Shown here piece by piece: positions 14,530 through 23,047 of a stretch of DNA of 32,678 nucleotides. The position numbers were made by a program, and so were the translations under genes. Origin of the DNA: Rubrimonas sp036770645 (GTDB lineage Bacteria; Pseudomonadota; Alphaproteobacteria; Rhodobacterales; Rhodobacteraceae); assembly GCA_036770645.1 (NCBI GenBank), contig DAIPIU010000032.1, forward strand, positions 1 to 32,678, given 5' to 3'. Each line of letters begins with the position of its first letter. The stretch's first letter is position 1. The notes below the pieces were generated by a model that searched no databases, was not told the DNA's origin, and saw only the letters and a program-made list of their open reading frames with translations.

Positions 14530-15429
14530 TCAGTCGAACCCCAGAAGCTCGAAGATCTCGCGGTCGGGCAGGGGGGCGGGGGCCAGCGGATCGGTCCCGT
14601 CCCACAGGGACTGCGCGAGGCGCAGATATTCGCTGCGGGCGGCGATCACGTCGTCCTCGTCCGGCATCTCGAACAGCGTCTTCTTCTTGAGGCGCGAGCG
14701 GCGGATGGCGTCGAGGTCGGGCATGTGGGCGAGGCGCTTGAAGCCCACCGCGTCGCAGTAGCGGTCGACCTCGTTGGTCTCGCGCGAGCGGTTGGCGATG
14801 CAGCCCGCCAGCCGCACGCCGTAGTTCTTGGCCTTGGCCTGCACGGCGGCCACGATGCGGTTCATGGCGTAGATGCTGTCGAAGTCGTTCGCGGTCACGA
14901 TCACCGCCCGGTCGGCGTGCTGGAGCGGCGCCGCGAAGCCGCCGCACACAACGTCGCCCAGCACGTCGAAGATCACCACGTCGGTGTCCTCGAGCAGGTG
15001 GTGCTCCTTCAGCAGCTTGACCGTCTGGCCGACGACATAGCCGCCGCAGCCGGTGCCCGCTGGCGGGCCGCCGGCCTCGACGCACAGCACGCCGTTGTAG
15101 CCGGTGTAGACGAAATCCTCGGCGCGCAGCTCCTCGGCGTGGAAGTTCACGCCCTTCAGCACGTCGATCACCGTGGGCATCAGCCGCCCGGTCAGGGTGA
15201 AGGTGCTGTCGTGCTTGGGGTCGCAGCCGATCTGAAGCACGCGCCTGCCCAGATGGCTGAAGGCGGCCGACAGGTTCGACGAGGTGGTGGACTTGCCGAT
15301 CCCCCCCTTGCCGTAGACGGCGAACACCTTGGCGCCGTCGATCTTCAGCGCGGGGTCGAGATGCACCTGGACGGAGCCCTCTCCGTCGTCGCCGCGAAGG
15401 CTCGGGGGCGCGCGGTCGAGCGGGGTCAT
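14530..15429 (-). CDS. bchL: Dark-operative protochlorophyllide reductase iron protein BchL
   Basis: BchL is the ATP-hydrolysing electron donor to BchNB and resembles nitrogenase NifH. The 299-residue product has the P-loop GKGGIGKST (40-48) and the two cysteines that hold the intersubunit 4Fe-4S cluster, Cys128 in GTGCGGY and Cys162 in VVCGGF. An N-terminal extension of about 30 residues precedes the core, as in purple-bacterial BchL. The ATG at 15429 has an AAGGAG Shine-Dalgarno. It follows bchH by 31 bp. The reductase is oxygen-sensitive, in contrast to the aerobic cyclase of the same operon. Confidence 0.98.
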   Translation of the reverse strand: MTPLDRAPPSLRGDDGEGSVQVHLDPALKIDGAKVFAVYGKGGIGKSTTSSNLSAAFSHLGRRVLQIGCDPKHDSTFTLTGRLMPTVIDVLKGVNFHAEELRAEDFVYTGYNGVLCVEAGGPPAGTGCGGYVVGQTVKLLKEHHLLEDTDVVIFDVLGDVVCGGFAAPLQHADRAVIVTANDFDSIYAMNRIVAAVQAKAKNYGVRLAGCIANRSRETNEVDRYCDAVGFKRLAHMPDLDAIRRSRLKKKTLFEMPDEDDVIAARSEYLRLAQSLWDGTDPLAPAPLPDREIFELLGFD

Positions 15430-15460
15430 CGGCGGTCTCCTTCCGTTGCGGGCGCGCGGC

Positions 15461-18400
15461 TCATGCCGCCTGCCCTTCGACGACGCCTTCCAGACTGTCC
15501 TCGAGCTCCTCGCCGGCGCGGCGCAGGGCATCGAGGGTCTCGGCGTCGGGCGTCCAGTAGTTGCGTTCGTGCGCCTCGATCAGGCGGTTGGCCATGCGCA
15601 GCGAGGCCTTGGGGTTCAGCGCCGCCATGCGGCGGCGCATCTCGTCGTCCAGCACGAAGGTCTCGGTCATGCGCTGGTAGACCCAGGGCTCGACCTCGCC
15701 GGTGGTGGCGGACCAGCCCAGCGTGTTGGTGACGGACGCCTCGATCTGGCGCACGCCCTCGCCGCCGTGCTTGAGCATCCCCTCGTACCATTTGGGGTTC
15801 AGCATGCGGGTGCGGGTCTCGAGCGCCACCTGCTCGGACAGGCTGCGCACCTTGCCCTCGCCGCGGGTCTGGTCGCCGATGTAGGTGGGCGCCGCCGTGC
15901 CGCGGGCGCGCTTCACCGCCCGGCCGATGCCGCCCAGCGTGTCGAAGTAGTGGTCGATGGTGGTGACCCCCAGCTCGACCGATTCGAGGTTCTGGTAGGC
16001 CATGTCGACCCGCGCCAGAACCGCCTCGAGCAGGTCGGGCTGGGCGGCCACCCCGCCGTCGCGGCCATAGGCGAAGCATTTCCGCTTGGAGTAGGCGTCG
16101 GCGAGTTCGTCCTCCTGCTGCCAGGCGCCGCTGTCAACCAGCTGGTTGACGTTGGCCCCGTAGGCGCCGTCGGCGTTCGAGAACACCCGCAGCGCCGCGG
16201 TGTCGAAGTCGCAGCCGGTCTTCTGCATGTGCGCGAGCGCATGGGCCCGGATCGGGTTCATCTCCGGCGCCTCGTCGGCGGCCGATGCCGCGAGCCACGC
16301 CGCCTCGGCCAGCAGCCGCGTCTGGATCGGCAGCAGGTCGCGGAAGATGCCCGACAGCGTGGCCATCACGTCCACCCGCGCCCGGCCCAGCTCGGCCAGC
16401 GGCACGAGTTCGGCCCCGCAGACGCGGCCATAGCCGTCGAGCCGCGGCCGCGCGCCCATCAGCGCCAGCGCCTGCGCCAGCGGCCCGCCCTCGGATTTCA
16501 GGTTGTCCGCGCCCCACAGCACGATGGCGACCGATTTCGGCAGCGCGCCTGTGTCCTCGAGATGGCGGGCCAGCAGCCGCGCAGCCTGCCGCGCGCCGTC
16601 GGCCATGGCGAAGGCCGAGGGGATGCGGAACGGGTCGAAGCCGTGCAGGTTGCGGCCCGTCGGCAGCACGTCGGGGCTGCGCAGCAGGTCGCCGCCGGGG
16701 GCGGGGCGGATGTAGCGGCCGTCGAGCGCGCGCAGCAGCGCGGGGATCTCGTGGTCCTCGGTCAGCAGGCGGTCGATCTCGGCCAGCCGGCGCAGGGGGG
16801 CGAGGTCGCCCCGCCAGCCATGGGCGCGGGCGGCGGCCTCGGGCGCCGCGCCGTCGCACAGCGCGCGCAGCAGCGGCATCGGCGCCGCGACGCCCAGCGT
16901 CGCCTCGGCCACCGCCGCCAGCATGCCGGCGCGGGCCTCGGGCTCCGGCGCCTCGCCGACGACGTGCAGGCCGCAGGGGATGAGTTCGTATTCCAGTTCC
17001 AGCACGCGGCCGACCAGCGCCGCGATCTCGGCGCCCGCATCGGTCCAGGCGGGCTCGGCGGGGGCCAGATCCACCGCCGCGGCCTGCGCCTGAACGATCT
17101 CGGCCAGCAGCGCGCGCTCCTCGGTGGCGTCGGGCAGGCTGGCGCGCCAGCGGTCGAGCGAGGCCTTCAGCTCGACGAGGCCGCGGTAGAGGCCGGCGGA
17201 GGCCAGCGGCGGCGTGATGTAGCTGACCAGCGTGGCATTGGCCCGGCGCTTGGCCAGCGCGCCCTCGGAGGGGTTATTGGCGGCGTAGAGGTAGAGGTTG
17301 GGCAGGTCGCCGATCAGGCTGTCGGGCCAGCTTTCGCCGTCGAGGCCCGTCTGCTTGCCCGGCATGAACTCGAGCGCGCCGTGGGTGCCGAAATGCAGCA
17401 CCGCATGGGCGCCGAAATCCTCGCGCAGCCAGTCGTAGAAGGCGCTGAAGGCGTGGGTGGGGGCGAAGCCGTGCTCGAACAGCAGGCGCATCGGGTCGCC
17501 CTCGTAGCCGAAGGCGGGCTGCACGCCCACGAACACGTTCCCGAACCGCGCGCCCAGCACGAAGATGTCGCGGCCGTCCGACTGGGCGCGGCCCGGGGCG
17601 GGGCCCCATTGCGCCTCGATCGCCGCCAGCCGCTTCTCGCGCCGCACATGCAGGTCGGCGGGGATGCGCGCGTGCACGTTGGCGTCGGTCCCGAAGGTCG
17701 CGGCGTTGCCGCCCAGCACCGCCTCGCGCAGCGCGTCCACCGTGGCCGGCGGCTCGACCGCGTAGCCCGCTTCCTTCAACGCGCGCAGCGTGTTGTGCAG
17801 CGACTCGAACACCGACAGGAAGGCCGCGGTGCCGGTCGCGCCCGCATTGGGCGGGAAGTTGAACAGGGCGATGGCGACGCGCCGGTCGGCCGGCGCGGTG
17901 CGGCGCAGGCGCACCAGCTTCTCGACCCGGGCGGCCAGCGATTCCGCGCGCTCGCGGCAGGCCTGCATGTCGCGCGGGCCGCCATCGAGGTCGCAGCGAC
18001 GGTCGCAGCCCTCGCAGCGGCCGAAGCCCGCGCCCGACCGGCCGCCATAGACCGTGGGGCCGGTGGCGCCGTCGAGTTCCGGAATGGCGATCATGATGGT
18101 CGCCTCGACCGGGGTCAGGCCCCGGCCCGAGCCGCGCCATTCCTCGAGGGTCTGGAATTCGAGCGCATGGGCGGCGACGTAAGGCACGTCGAGCGCGGCC
18201 AGCGTGGTCTCGGCGGCCTTGCTGTCGTTGTAGGCGGGCCCGCCCACCAGCGAGAAGCCGGTCAGCGACAGCACCGCGTCGACGGTGGCGCGGCCGTCCC
18301 GCGTGAAGAACGCCTCGATGGCGGGCCGCGCGTCGAGGCCGGCGGCGAAGGCGGGCACCACGTTCAGCCCCCGCGCCTCGAGCGCCGCGATCATGCCGTC

Positions 18401-19189
18401 GTAATGGCGCGCGTCGCTGGCCAGAACGTAGGAGCGCATGATCAGCAGCCCCACCGTGCCGGCCTCGCCGCGGCGGGGCAGGTCGGACAGGCGGGTGGTG
18501 ATGCGCCCGGGCACCGCCGGGTGGTAGAGGGCGGTCTCGGGATAGTCGACCGGGGCCGGGGCCTCGATGGCCTCGACGCGCCCGGCCCCGTATTTCGTGG
18601 CGAGGAAGCGCAGCATCGCGGCCACGTTCTCGTCCGAACCCGACAGCCAGTACTGCATGGTCAGGAAGTAGGCGCGCAGGTCCTGCGCCTTGCCGGGCAG
18701 GTATTTCAGGAACTTGGGCAGGCGGCGCAGCAGCGCCATCTGGCCCGCGCCGGAGGATCCCGCGCCGGCCTTGGGCTTGCCGCGCAGCCGCTTCATCAGG
18801 CCGACGATGCCGGTCGCGGGCTGGGACATGTCGAGCTTGCCCAGCCGCGTCAGCTTCACCGCCTCCGCGGCCGACAGGCAGCACAGCACCTGGGCGCCGC
18901 GCTCGCGCGCCTCCGTCAGCGCGCCCTTGATCTGCTGCACGTGCTCGTCGACGAACAGCATGCAGGCCACGACGATGTCCGCCTCGGCCACCGCCGCGCG
19001 CGCCCTCGCCAGCGCGTCGGGGTGCGCCGCCCATTCGCTGGCGGGGTGCAGCGTGACCGACAGGCCGGGCGTCTCGGCCGCGAGCTTCGCCTGCGCGCGC
19101 CCCACCGACGCGGACAGGTGCCCGTCGAGGGTGACGATCGCGATGCGCAGGCGCGCCGCGTCAGCGCGCGTAATGGGCTTTTGCATCAT
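15461..19189 (-). CDS. bchH: Magnesium chelatase large subunit BchH
   Basis: BchH binds protoporphyrin IX and is the subunit that receives Mg2+, working with the BchI/BchD AAA+ motor; the latter are not in the window. The 1242-residue length fits the CobN/BchH family. Family landmarks are RIAIVTLDGHL at the start, HFGTHGALEFMPGKQ in the middle and YSKRKCFAYGRDGG and NPKWYEGMLKHGGEGVRQIE near the C-terminus. Two adjacent ATGs (19189 and 19186) lie inside the 3' end of bchB in another frame, an overlap of 29 or 26 bp; no good Shine-Dalgarno is visible, so expression probably depends on coupling to bchB. Residues further upstream in the open frame are antisense-frame noise from bchB. Confidence 0.97.
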   Translation of the reverse strand: MMQKPITRADAARLRIAIVTLDGHLSASVGRAQAKLAAETPGLSVTLHPASEWAAHPDALARARAAVAEADIVVACMLFVDEHVQQIKGALTEARERGAQVLCCLSAAEAVKLTRLGKLDMSQPATGIVGLMKRLRGKPKAGAGSSGAGQMALLRRLPKFLKYLPGKAQDLRAYFLTMQYWLSGSDENVAAMLRFLATKYGAGRVEAIEAPAPVDYPETALYHPAVPGRITTRLSDLPRRGEAGTVGLLIMRSYVLASDARHYDGMIAALEARGLNVVPAFAAGLDARPAIEAFFTRDGRATVDAVLSLTGFSLVGGPAYNDSKAAETTLAALDVPYVAAHALEFQTLEEWRGSGRGLTPVEATIMIAIPELDGATGPTVYGGRSGAGFGRCEGCDRRCDLDGGPRDMQACRERAESLAARVEKLVRLRRTAPADRRVAIALFNFPPNAGATGTAAFLSVFESLHNTLRALKEAGYAVEPPATVDALREAVLGGNAATFGTDANVHARIPADLHVRREKRLAAIEAQWGPAPGRAQSDGRDIFVLGARFGNVFVGVQPAFGYEGDPMRLLFEHGFAPTHAFSAFYDWLREDFGAHAVLHFGTHGALEFMPGKQTGLDGESWPDSLIGDLPNLYLYAANNPSEGALAKRRANATLVSYITPPLASAGLYRGLVELKASLDRWRASLPDATEERALLAEIVQAQAAAVDLAPAEPAWTDAGAEIAALVGRVLELEYELIPCGLHVVGEAPEPEARAGMLAAVAEATLGVAAPMPLLRALCDGAAPEAAARAHGWRGDLAPLRRLAEIDRLLTEDHEIPALLRALDGRYIRPAPGGDLLRSPDVLPTGRNLHGFDPFRIPSAFAMADGARQAARLLARHLEDTGALPKSVAIVLWGADNLKSEGGPLAQALALMGARPRLDGYGRVCGAELVPLAELGRARVDVMATLSGIFRDLLPIQTRLLAEAAWLAASAADEAPEMNPIRAHALAHMQKTGCDFDTAALRVFSNADGAYGANVNQLVDSGAWQQEDELADAYSKRKCFAYGRDGGVAAQPDLLEAVLARVDMAYQNLESVELGVTTIDHYFDTLGGIGRAVKRARGTAAPTYIGDQTRGEGKVRSLSEQVALETRTRMLNPKWYEGMLKHGGEGVRQIEASVTNTLGWSATTGEVEPWVYQRMTETFVLDDEMRRRMAALNPKASLRMANRLIEAHERNYWTPDAETLDALRRAGEELEDSLEGVVEGQAA

Positions 19190-20771
19190 AGAGCGTCTCG
19201 ACGGTGATGGTTCCCACGCCGCGACTGGCGGCGAAGGCCTCGGTGTTCCGGCGCGCCTTGCCCCTGACGAAGAACGGGATCTTGCGCAGTTCCTTCTCGG
19301 CGTCGGGGGCCCAGACGATGGGGCCCTCGCCACCGGTCGGGACGGCGGCCGCGGACGGGGCGGAAGGCGCTTCCACGGGCTGGGCGGCGGGGGGCGGCGC
19401 CGCGGCGGGCGCCTCGGCCTCCGCCTGCGCCGCCGCGGCTGGCTTCGCGGGGCCGCCGCCGTGCAGGTGCGAGGCGCCGGCCGCGTCGTGGAATTCGAAA
19501 TCGTCGCGGAACATGGTGAGCAGGTGCTCCTCCAGCCCCATGACCAGCGGGTGCACCAGCGTGTCGAACAGGACGTTCGCGCCCTCGAAGCCCATCACGG
19601 GGGCGTAGCGGGCGGGGAAGTCCTGCACATGCACCGGGGCCGAGATCACCGCGCAGGGCACGCCCAGGCGCTTGGCGATGTGGCGCTCCATCTGGGTGCC
19701 GAGCACGAGTTCGGGCTGCGCCTCGGCGATGGCGGCCTCGACCTCGAGGTAGTCGTCGGTGACCAGCGGCGCGACGCCGTGCCGTTCGGCCGCCGCGCGC
19801 AGGTCGCGGGCGAATTCGCGGTTGTAGCAGCCTAGGCCGACGACCTCGAAGCCCATCTCCTCGGCCGCGACGCGCGCCATGGCGACCGCATGCGTGGCGT
19901 CGCCGAACACGAACACGCGCTTGCCGGTGAGGTAGGTGCTGTCGACCGAGCGGGTCCACCACGGCATGTTGGTGGGCTGGTCGGCCAGCAGGGCCGCGGG
20001 GTCGACGCCAGCGAGCGCCGCGACCTCGGCCACGAACTCGCGCGTGGCGCCGACGCCGATGGGCACGACGGTGGTGCGCTTCTGGCCGTACTGGCGTTCC
20101 AGCCAACGCGCGGCCTGGTCGGCGATCTCCGGGTAGAGCACCACGTTGAAGTCGGCGTCGGCGATGCGCGCGATGTCGTCGGGCGAGGCCCCCATCGGCG
20201 CGACCACGTTCACCGCGACGCCGAGGCTGCCCAGCAGCGCCCGGATCTCCTTCAGGTCGTCGCGGTGGCGGAAGCCCAGCCCGCAGGGCCCGAGGATGTT
20301 GGCGCGCGGGCCGCCCGGCGTGCGGGCGACGGGGGCCGAGAGGCGGCGCACGATCTGGTACAGCGTCTCGGCCGCGCCCCAGTGCTCCTTCTTCTGGTAG
20401 CTGGGCAGCTCCAGCGGCACCACGGGCACGCCGAGGTCCATGCCCTTGGCCAGCCCGCCGGGGTCGTCCTGGATCAGCTCGGCGGTGCAGGAGGCCCCGA
20501 CCAGCAGCGCCTTGGGCGAGAAGCGCGCCAGCGCGTCGGTGCAGGCGGTGCGGAACAGGTCGGCGGTGTCGGAGCCGAGGTCCTGCGCCTGGAAGGTGGT
20601 GTAGGTGACGGGCGGACGGTGGTCGCGCCGCTCGATCATGGTGAACAGCAGGTCCGCGTAGGTGTCGCCCTGCGGCGCGTGGAGGACGTAATGCACGTCG
20701 CGCATGCCGGTCACGACGCGCATCGCCCCGACATGGGGCGGGCCTTCATAGGTCCAGACGGCGAGTTTCAT
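19161..20771 (-). CDS. bchB: Dark-operative protochlorophyllide reductase subunit BchB
   Basis: BchB pairs with BchN in the catalytic heterotetramer that reduces the C17=C18 bond of protochlorophyllide. The 536-residue protein has Asp36 (HAPQGD), the unusual aspartate ligand to the NB 4Fe-4S cluster, and an aspartate at 277 (RSVDSTYLTGKR) that corresponds to the proposed proton donor (Asp274 in Rhodobacter). After the core, a long Ala/Pro/Glu linker (about 420-475) leads to a short C-terminal PCP_red domain (GPIVWAPDAEKELRKIPFFV to the end). It starts 13 bp after the bchN stop and overlaps bchH by up to 29 bp. Confidence 0.98.
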   Translation of the reverse strand: MKLAVWTYEGPPHVGAMRVVTGMRDVHYVLHAPQGDTYADLLFTMIERRDHRPPVTYTTFQAQDLGSDTADLFRTACTDALARFSPKALLVGASCTAELIQDDPGGLAKGMDLGVPVVPLELPSYQKKEHWGAAETLYQIVRRLSAPVARTPGGPRANILGPCGLGFRHRDDLKEIRALLGSLGVAVNVVAPMGASPDDIARIADADFNVVLYPEIADQAARWLERQYGQKRTTVVPIGVGATREFVAEVAALAGVDPAALLADQPTNMPWWTRSVDSTYLTGKRVFVFGDATHAVAMARVAAEEMGFEVVGLGCYNREFARDLRAAAERHGVAPLVTDDYLEVEAAIAEAQPELVLGTQMERHIAKRLGVPCAVISAPVHVQDFPARYAPVMGFEGANVLFDTLVHPLVMGLEEHLLTMFRDDFEFHDAAGASHLHGGGPAKPAAAAQAEAEAPAAAPPPAAQPVEAPSAPSAAAVPTGGEGPIVWAPDAEKELRKIPFFVRGKARRNTEAFAASRGVGTITVETLYDAKAHYAR

Positions 20772-20784
20772 GGCCGGGCCCCCG

Positions 20785-22053
20785 TCACAGCGCCAGCCGC
20801 GTGCGGCGGTTGAGCGGGCGGGCGAACAGCTCGGCGAGATCGCCCGCCTGCTCGAAGCCCTGGATCGGGGTGAAGACCAGCTCGATGGCCCATTTCGTCG
20901 TCATCCCCTCGGCCTCGAGCGGGTTGGCGAGGCCGAGGCCGCACACGGCGATGTCGGGGCGCGCGGCGCGGCAGCGGTCGAGCTGGCGGTCCACGTCCTG
21001 CCCCTCGGACAGCATCGCCTCGTCCGGCAGCAGCGCCAGCTCCTCGGCCATGTGGGTGGCGTGGAGGTAGGGCGTGCCCACCTCGGTCAGCCGCATGCCG
21101 CATTCGCGGGCGAGGAAGCGCGCGATGGGGATCTCCAGCTGGCTGTCGGGGAAGAAGAACGCCGACTTGCCGGCGAGCCGCGCGCCGCGGCGGGCGACGG
21201 CGGCCTGCGCGCGCGCGCGTCCCGGGGCGATGGCGGCCTCGACGCGCGCGGGGTCGGCGCCCATCGCCGCGCCGCCGGCGGCCAGCCAGGCGGCCGTGCC
21301 CTCGGCCCCGAGCGGGAAGGGGGCGGCGACCCGCTGCGCGCCGCGCGATTCGAGCGCGCGGGCGGTGTCGGCGAGGAAGGGCTGGGCCAGCAGGAAGCGC
21401 GTGCCGGGGCCCACGGGCGGCATGTCGCCCGCGCGGCGCGCCGGCAGGAAGCGCGCCGGGCCCGCGCCCATGGCGTCGAACAGCCGGGCGAACTGGTCCT
21501 CGACGACATCGGCAAGGGCGCCGACCACCATCAGTTCAGGGGCCTCGGTCGCCTCCAGGGTGGGGACGAGGCTCGCGAGGCAGGCGTCCTCGCCCTGCGT
21601 GAAGGTCGTCTCAATGCCGCTGCCGGAATAGTTCAGTACCCGCGTCCGGCCGGCATGCGCGCGCGACAGCCGCTCGGCGGCGCGCGAGAGGTCCAGCTTG
21701 ATCACCTCGGACGGGCAGGAGCCGACGAGGAACAGCAGCCGGATCTCGGGCCGGCGCGCCAGAAGCTGCGCCACCACGCGGTCGAGTTCGTCGTTGGCGT
21801 CGGCGAGGCCCGCGAGGTCGTGGTCGTCGATGATGGCGGTGCCGAAGCGCGGTTCGGCGAAGATCATCACGCCCGCGGCCGACTGGATGAGATGCGCGCA
21901 GGTGCGGCTGCCCACCACGAGGAAGAAGGCGTCCTGGATCTTGCGGTGCAGCCAGACGATGCCGGTCAGGCCGCAGAACACCTCGCGCTGTCCGCGCTCG
22001 CGCAGGACGGGGCGGGCGGCGCAGGCGGCGGCGGGCAGCACGGGGGCGTTCAT
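20785..22053 (-). CDS. bchN: Dark-operative protochlorophyllide reductase subunit BchN
   Basis: Partner of BchB, and the site of three of the four ligands of the NB 4Fe-4S cluster. The 422-residue product carries these cysteines at 27 (REVFCGLTG), 52 (GSRTCAHL) and 113 (LVGSCPSEV), spaced as in Rhodobacter (26, 51, 112). The ATG at 22053 overlaps the bchF stop by 4 bases (ATGA). The longer open frame upstream is the bchF shadow. Confidence 0.98.
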   Translation of the reverse strand: MNAPVLPAAACAARPVLRERGQREVFCGLTGIVWLHRKIQDAFFLVVGSRTCAHLIQSAAGVMIFAEPRFGTAIIDDHDLAGLADANDELDRVVAQLLARRPEIRLLFLVGSCPSEVIKLDLSRAAERLSRAHAGRTRVLNYSGSGIETTFTQGEDACLASLVPTLEATEAPELMVVGALADVVEDQFARLFDAMGAGPARFLPARRAGDMPPVGPGTRFLLAQPFLADTARALESRGAQRVAAPFPLGAEGTAAWLAAGGAAMGADPARVEAAIAPGRARAQAAVARRGARLAGKSAFFFPDSQLEIPIARFLARECGMRLTEVGTPYLHATHMAEELALLPDEAMLSEGQDVDRQLDRCRAARPDIAVCGLGLANPLEAEGMTTKWAIELVFTPIQGFEQAGDLAELFARPLNRRTRLAL

Positions 22054-22598
22054 GCGGCCACCCCGAGACCGGGCGCGCCCTCGGTCCGGGCGCCGGGCGC
22101 GGACGCGCCCTCGGCGCGCGCGCCCTCCAGCCGCGCCATCCGCAGCTTCCACAGGAACTGCGCGGCGTTCACGACGTAGGCGGCGTAGGCGGCCAGCGCG
22201 ACGGCCATCTGCTCGGCCGGCGTCCCGATCTCGCGCAGCACCATGACGACATAGGCGGTGTGCAGCGCGATCACGCCCATGCTGACCACGTCCTCCCAGA
22301 AGAAGGCGGGCGCGAACAGCCATTTCCCGAACACGACCTTCTCCCAGATCGAGCCGGTGACCATGATCGCGTAGAGGACCAGCGTCTTGACGACGACCGA
22401 GGCGGTGGCCGCCCACAGCCCCTCGCCGGTCGCGAGCCAGCGCAGCACGAGGCCGAGGCTGACGAGGAACACGAGGAACTGGAAGGGCGCGAGCAGCCCC
22501 TGCACCAGCGTCCACACGGTCGCGTCGCGGCGCGCGCGCTGCTCGGCCGTGTAGAGGCCCCGCCCCGGTCCCGATTTCGTCCCCGACTCGGACGTCAT
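22050..22598 (-). CDS. bchF: 3-vinyl bacteriochlorophyllide hydratase BchF
   Basis: BchF hydrates the 3-vinyl group to a 3-hydroxyethyl group on the way to bacteriochlorophyll a. From the ATG at 22598 it has 182 residues, close to the usual size, with about four hydrophobic segments and the family core LYTAEQRARRDATVWTLVQG, GSIWEKVVFGKWLFAPAFFW and EDVVSMGVIALHTAYV. This start has a GGGAGAG Shine-Dalgarno and lies about 28 bases after the predicted transcription start. ATGs at 22625 and 22661 are in frame, but the first falls at the transcription start and the second lies in the promoter. The last 25 residues are an Ala/Gly-rich tail. It is the first gene of the long minus-strand unit. Confidence 0.94.
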   Translation of the reverse strand: MTSESGTKSGPGRGLYTAEQRARRDATVWTLVQGLLAPFQFLVFLVSLGLVLRWLATGEGLWAATASVVVKTLVLYAIMVTGSIWEKVVFGKWLFAPAFFWEDVVSMGVIALHTAYVVMVLREIGTPAEQMAVALAAYAAYVVNAAQFLWKLRMARLEGARAEGASAPGARTEGAPGLGVAA

Positions 22599-22632
22599 CG
22601 CGTCTCTCCCCGCAGCCTTTGTCATTGCCGAC

Positions 22633-22661
22633 TTTATGGGGCTGGGCGTGCTGAGTGTCAA
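22633..22661 (-). promoter_or_regulatory. bchF operon promoter
   Basis: On the minus strand, a perfect -35 TTGACA (22661-22656) is followed by 17 bases and CATAAA (22638-22633), four of six matches to the -10 consensus. The predicted start of transcription is near 22626, giving a short leader before the ATG at 22598. The -35 box lies within a PpsR-type palindrome, an arrangement that suits repression. Confidence 0.65.
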
Positions 22662-22673
22662 CCAGACATGACG
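22656..22673. promoter_or_regulatory. PpsR/CrtJ-type operator, proximal, near-consensus
   Basis: TGTC (22656-22659), ten bases, then GACG (22670-22673): one mismatch from TGTC-N10-GACA. The known consensus for PpsR/CrtJ is TGT-N12-ACA. It overlaps the -35 of the bchF promoter. Confidence 0.6.
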
Positions 22674-22863
22674 CTTTGACTGTCCGGTCCGCGCGCGGAA
22701 TGCTGGCGTTCCGGGCCTTTCCGGCGCGGCCCGGCGGCGCGGGCTGCGCCCCCTCGTCGCGCCGCGCTGCGTTTCGGAATGAAATCATCGCGCCAGGACA
22801 GCGGGTTGACGGCCGTCGGCGACGGGCTTAGGGAATCGGCAAGGAATGGCGGCGCGGCCGAGT

Positions 22864-22881
22864 TGTAAATCCCGGTTGACA
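22864..22881. promoter_or_regulatory. PpsR/CrtJ-type operator, distal, consensus
   Basis: TGT (22864-22866), twelve bases, ACA (22879-22881): an exact TGT-N12-ACA match, set in an AT-richer patch. It lies 183 bases before the ppaA ATG and about 200 bases from the proximal box. CrtJ is known to bind paired sites cooperatively, some of them far apart, so looping between the two is plausible. Confidence 0.7.
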
Positions 22882-23047
22882 ACATGGGTCGCCGCTTTCA
22901 CGATCCGCTGCGGAAGGCGACGCCGCCGGGCGTCGGACCGGCCGCCGAATGGCCGCCGGGTCGGCGACCGCGCCACCCCCCTCTCAAGGGCGGCGCGACG
23001 CGCCGCGCCGCAATGACGGCGCCGCTGGGCCGAAAAGGGGGTGCGCC

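Larger units (their letters stand above)
22599..23047. promoter_or_regulatory. Divergent control region between bchF and ppaA
   Basis: No gene is supported in these 449 bases. The region holds the leftward bchF promoter, two PpsR-type elements 208 bases apart (centre to centre), and a possible rightward promoter for ppaA: TTGACG (22806-22811), 17 bases, TAGGGA (22829-22834), very like the phasin promoter hexamers. That promoter would give ppaA a leader of about 200 bases with the distal PpsR box inside it. Another TTGACA (22876-22881) overlaps the distal box but its -10 (CACGAT) is poor. Confidence 0.7.

Noticed and set aside
15329..19207. Very long plus-strand frame (1292 codons) opposite bchH and part of bchL
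   Set aside because: Composition (His, Gly, Arg, Gln-rich) is that of an antisense shadow of GC-rich coding DNA; BchH and BchL on the other strand are unmistakable.
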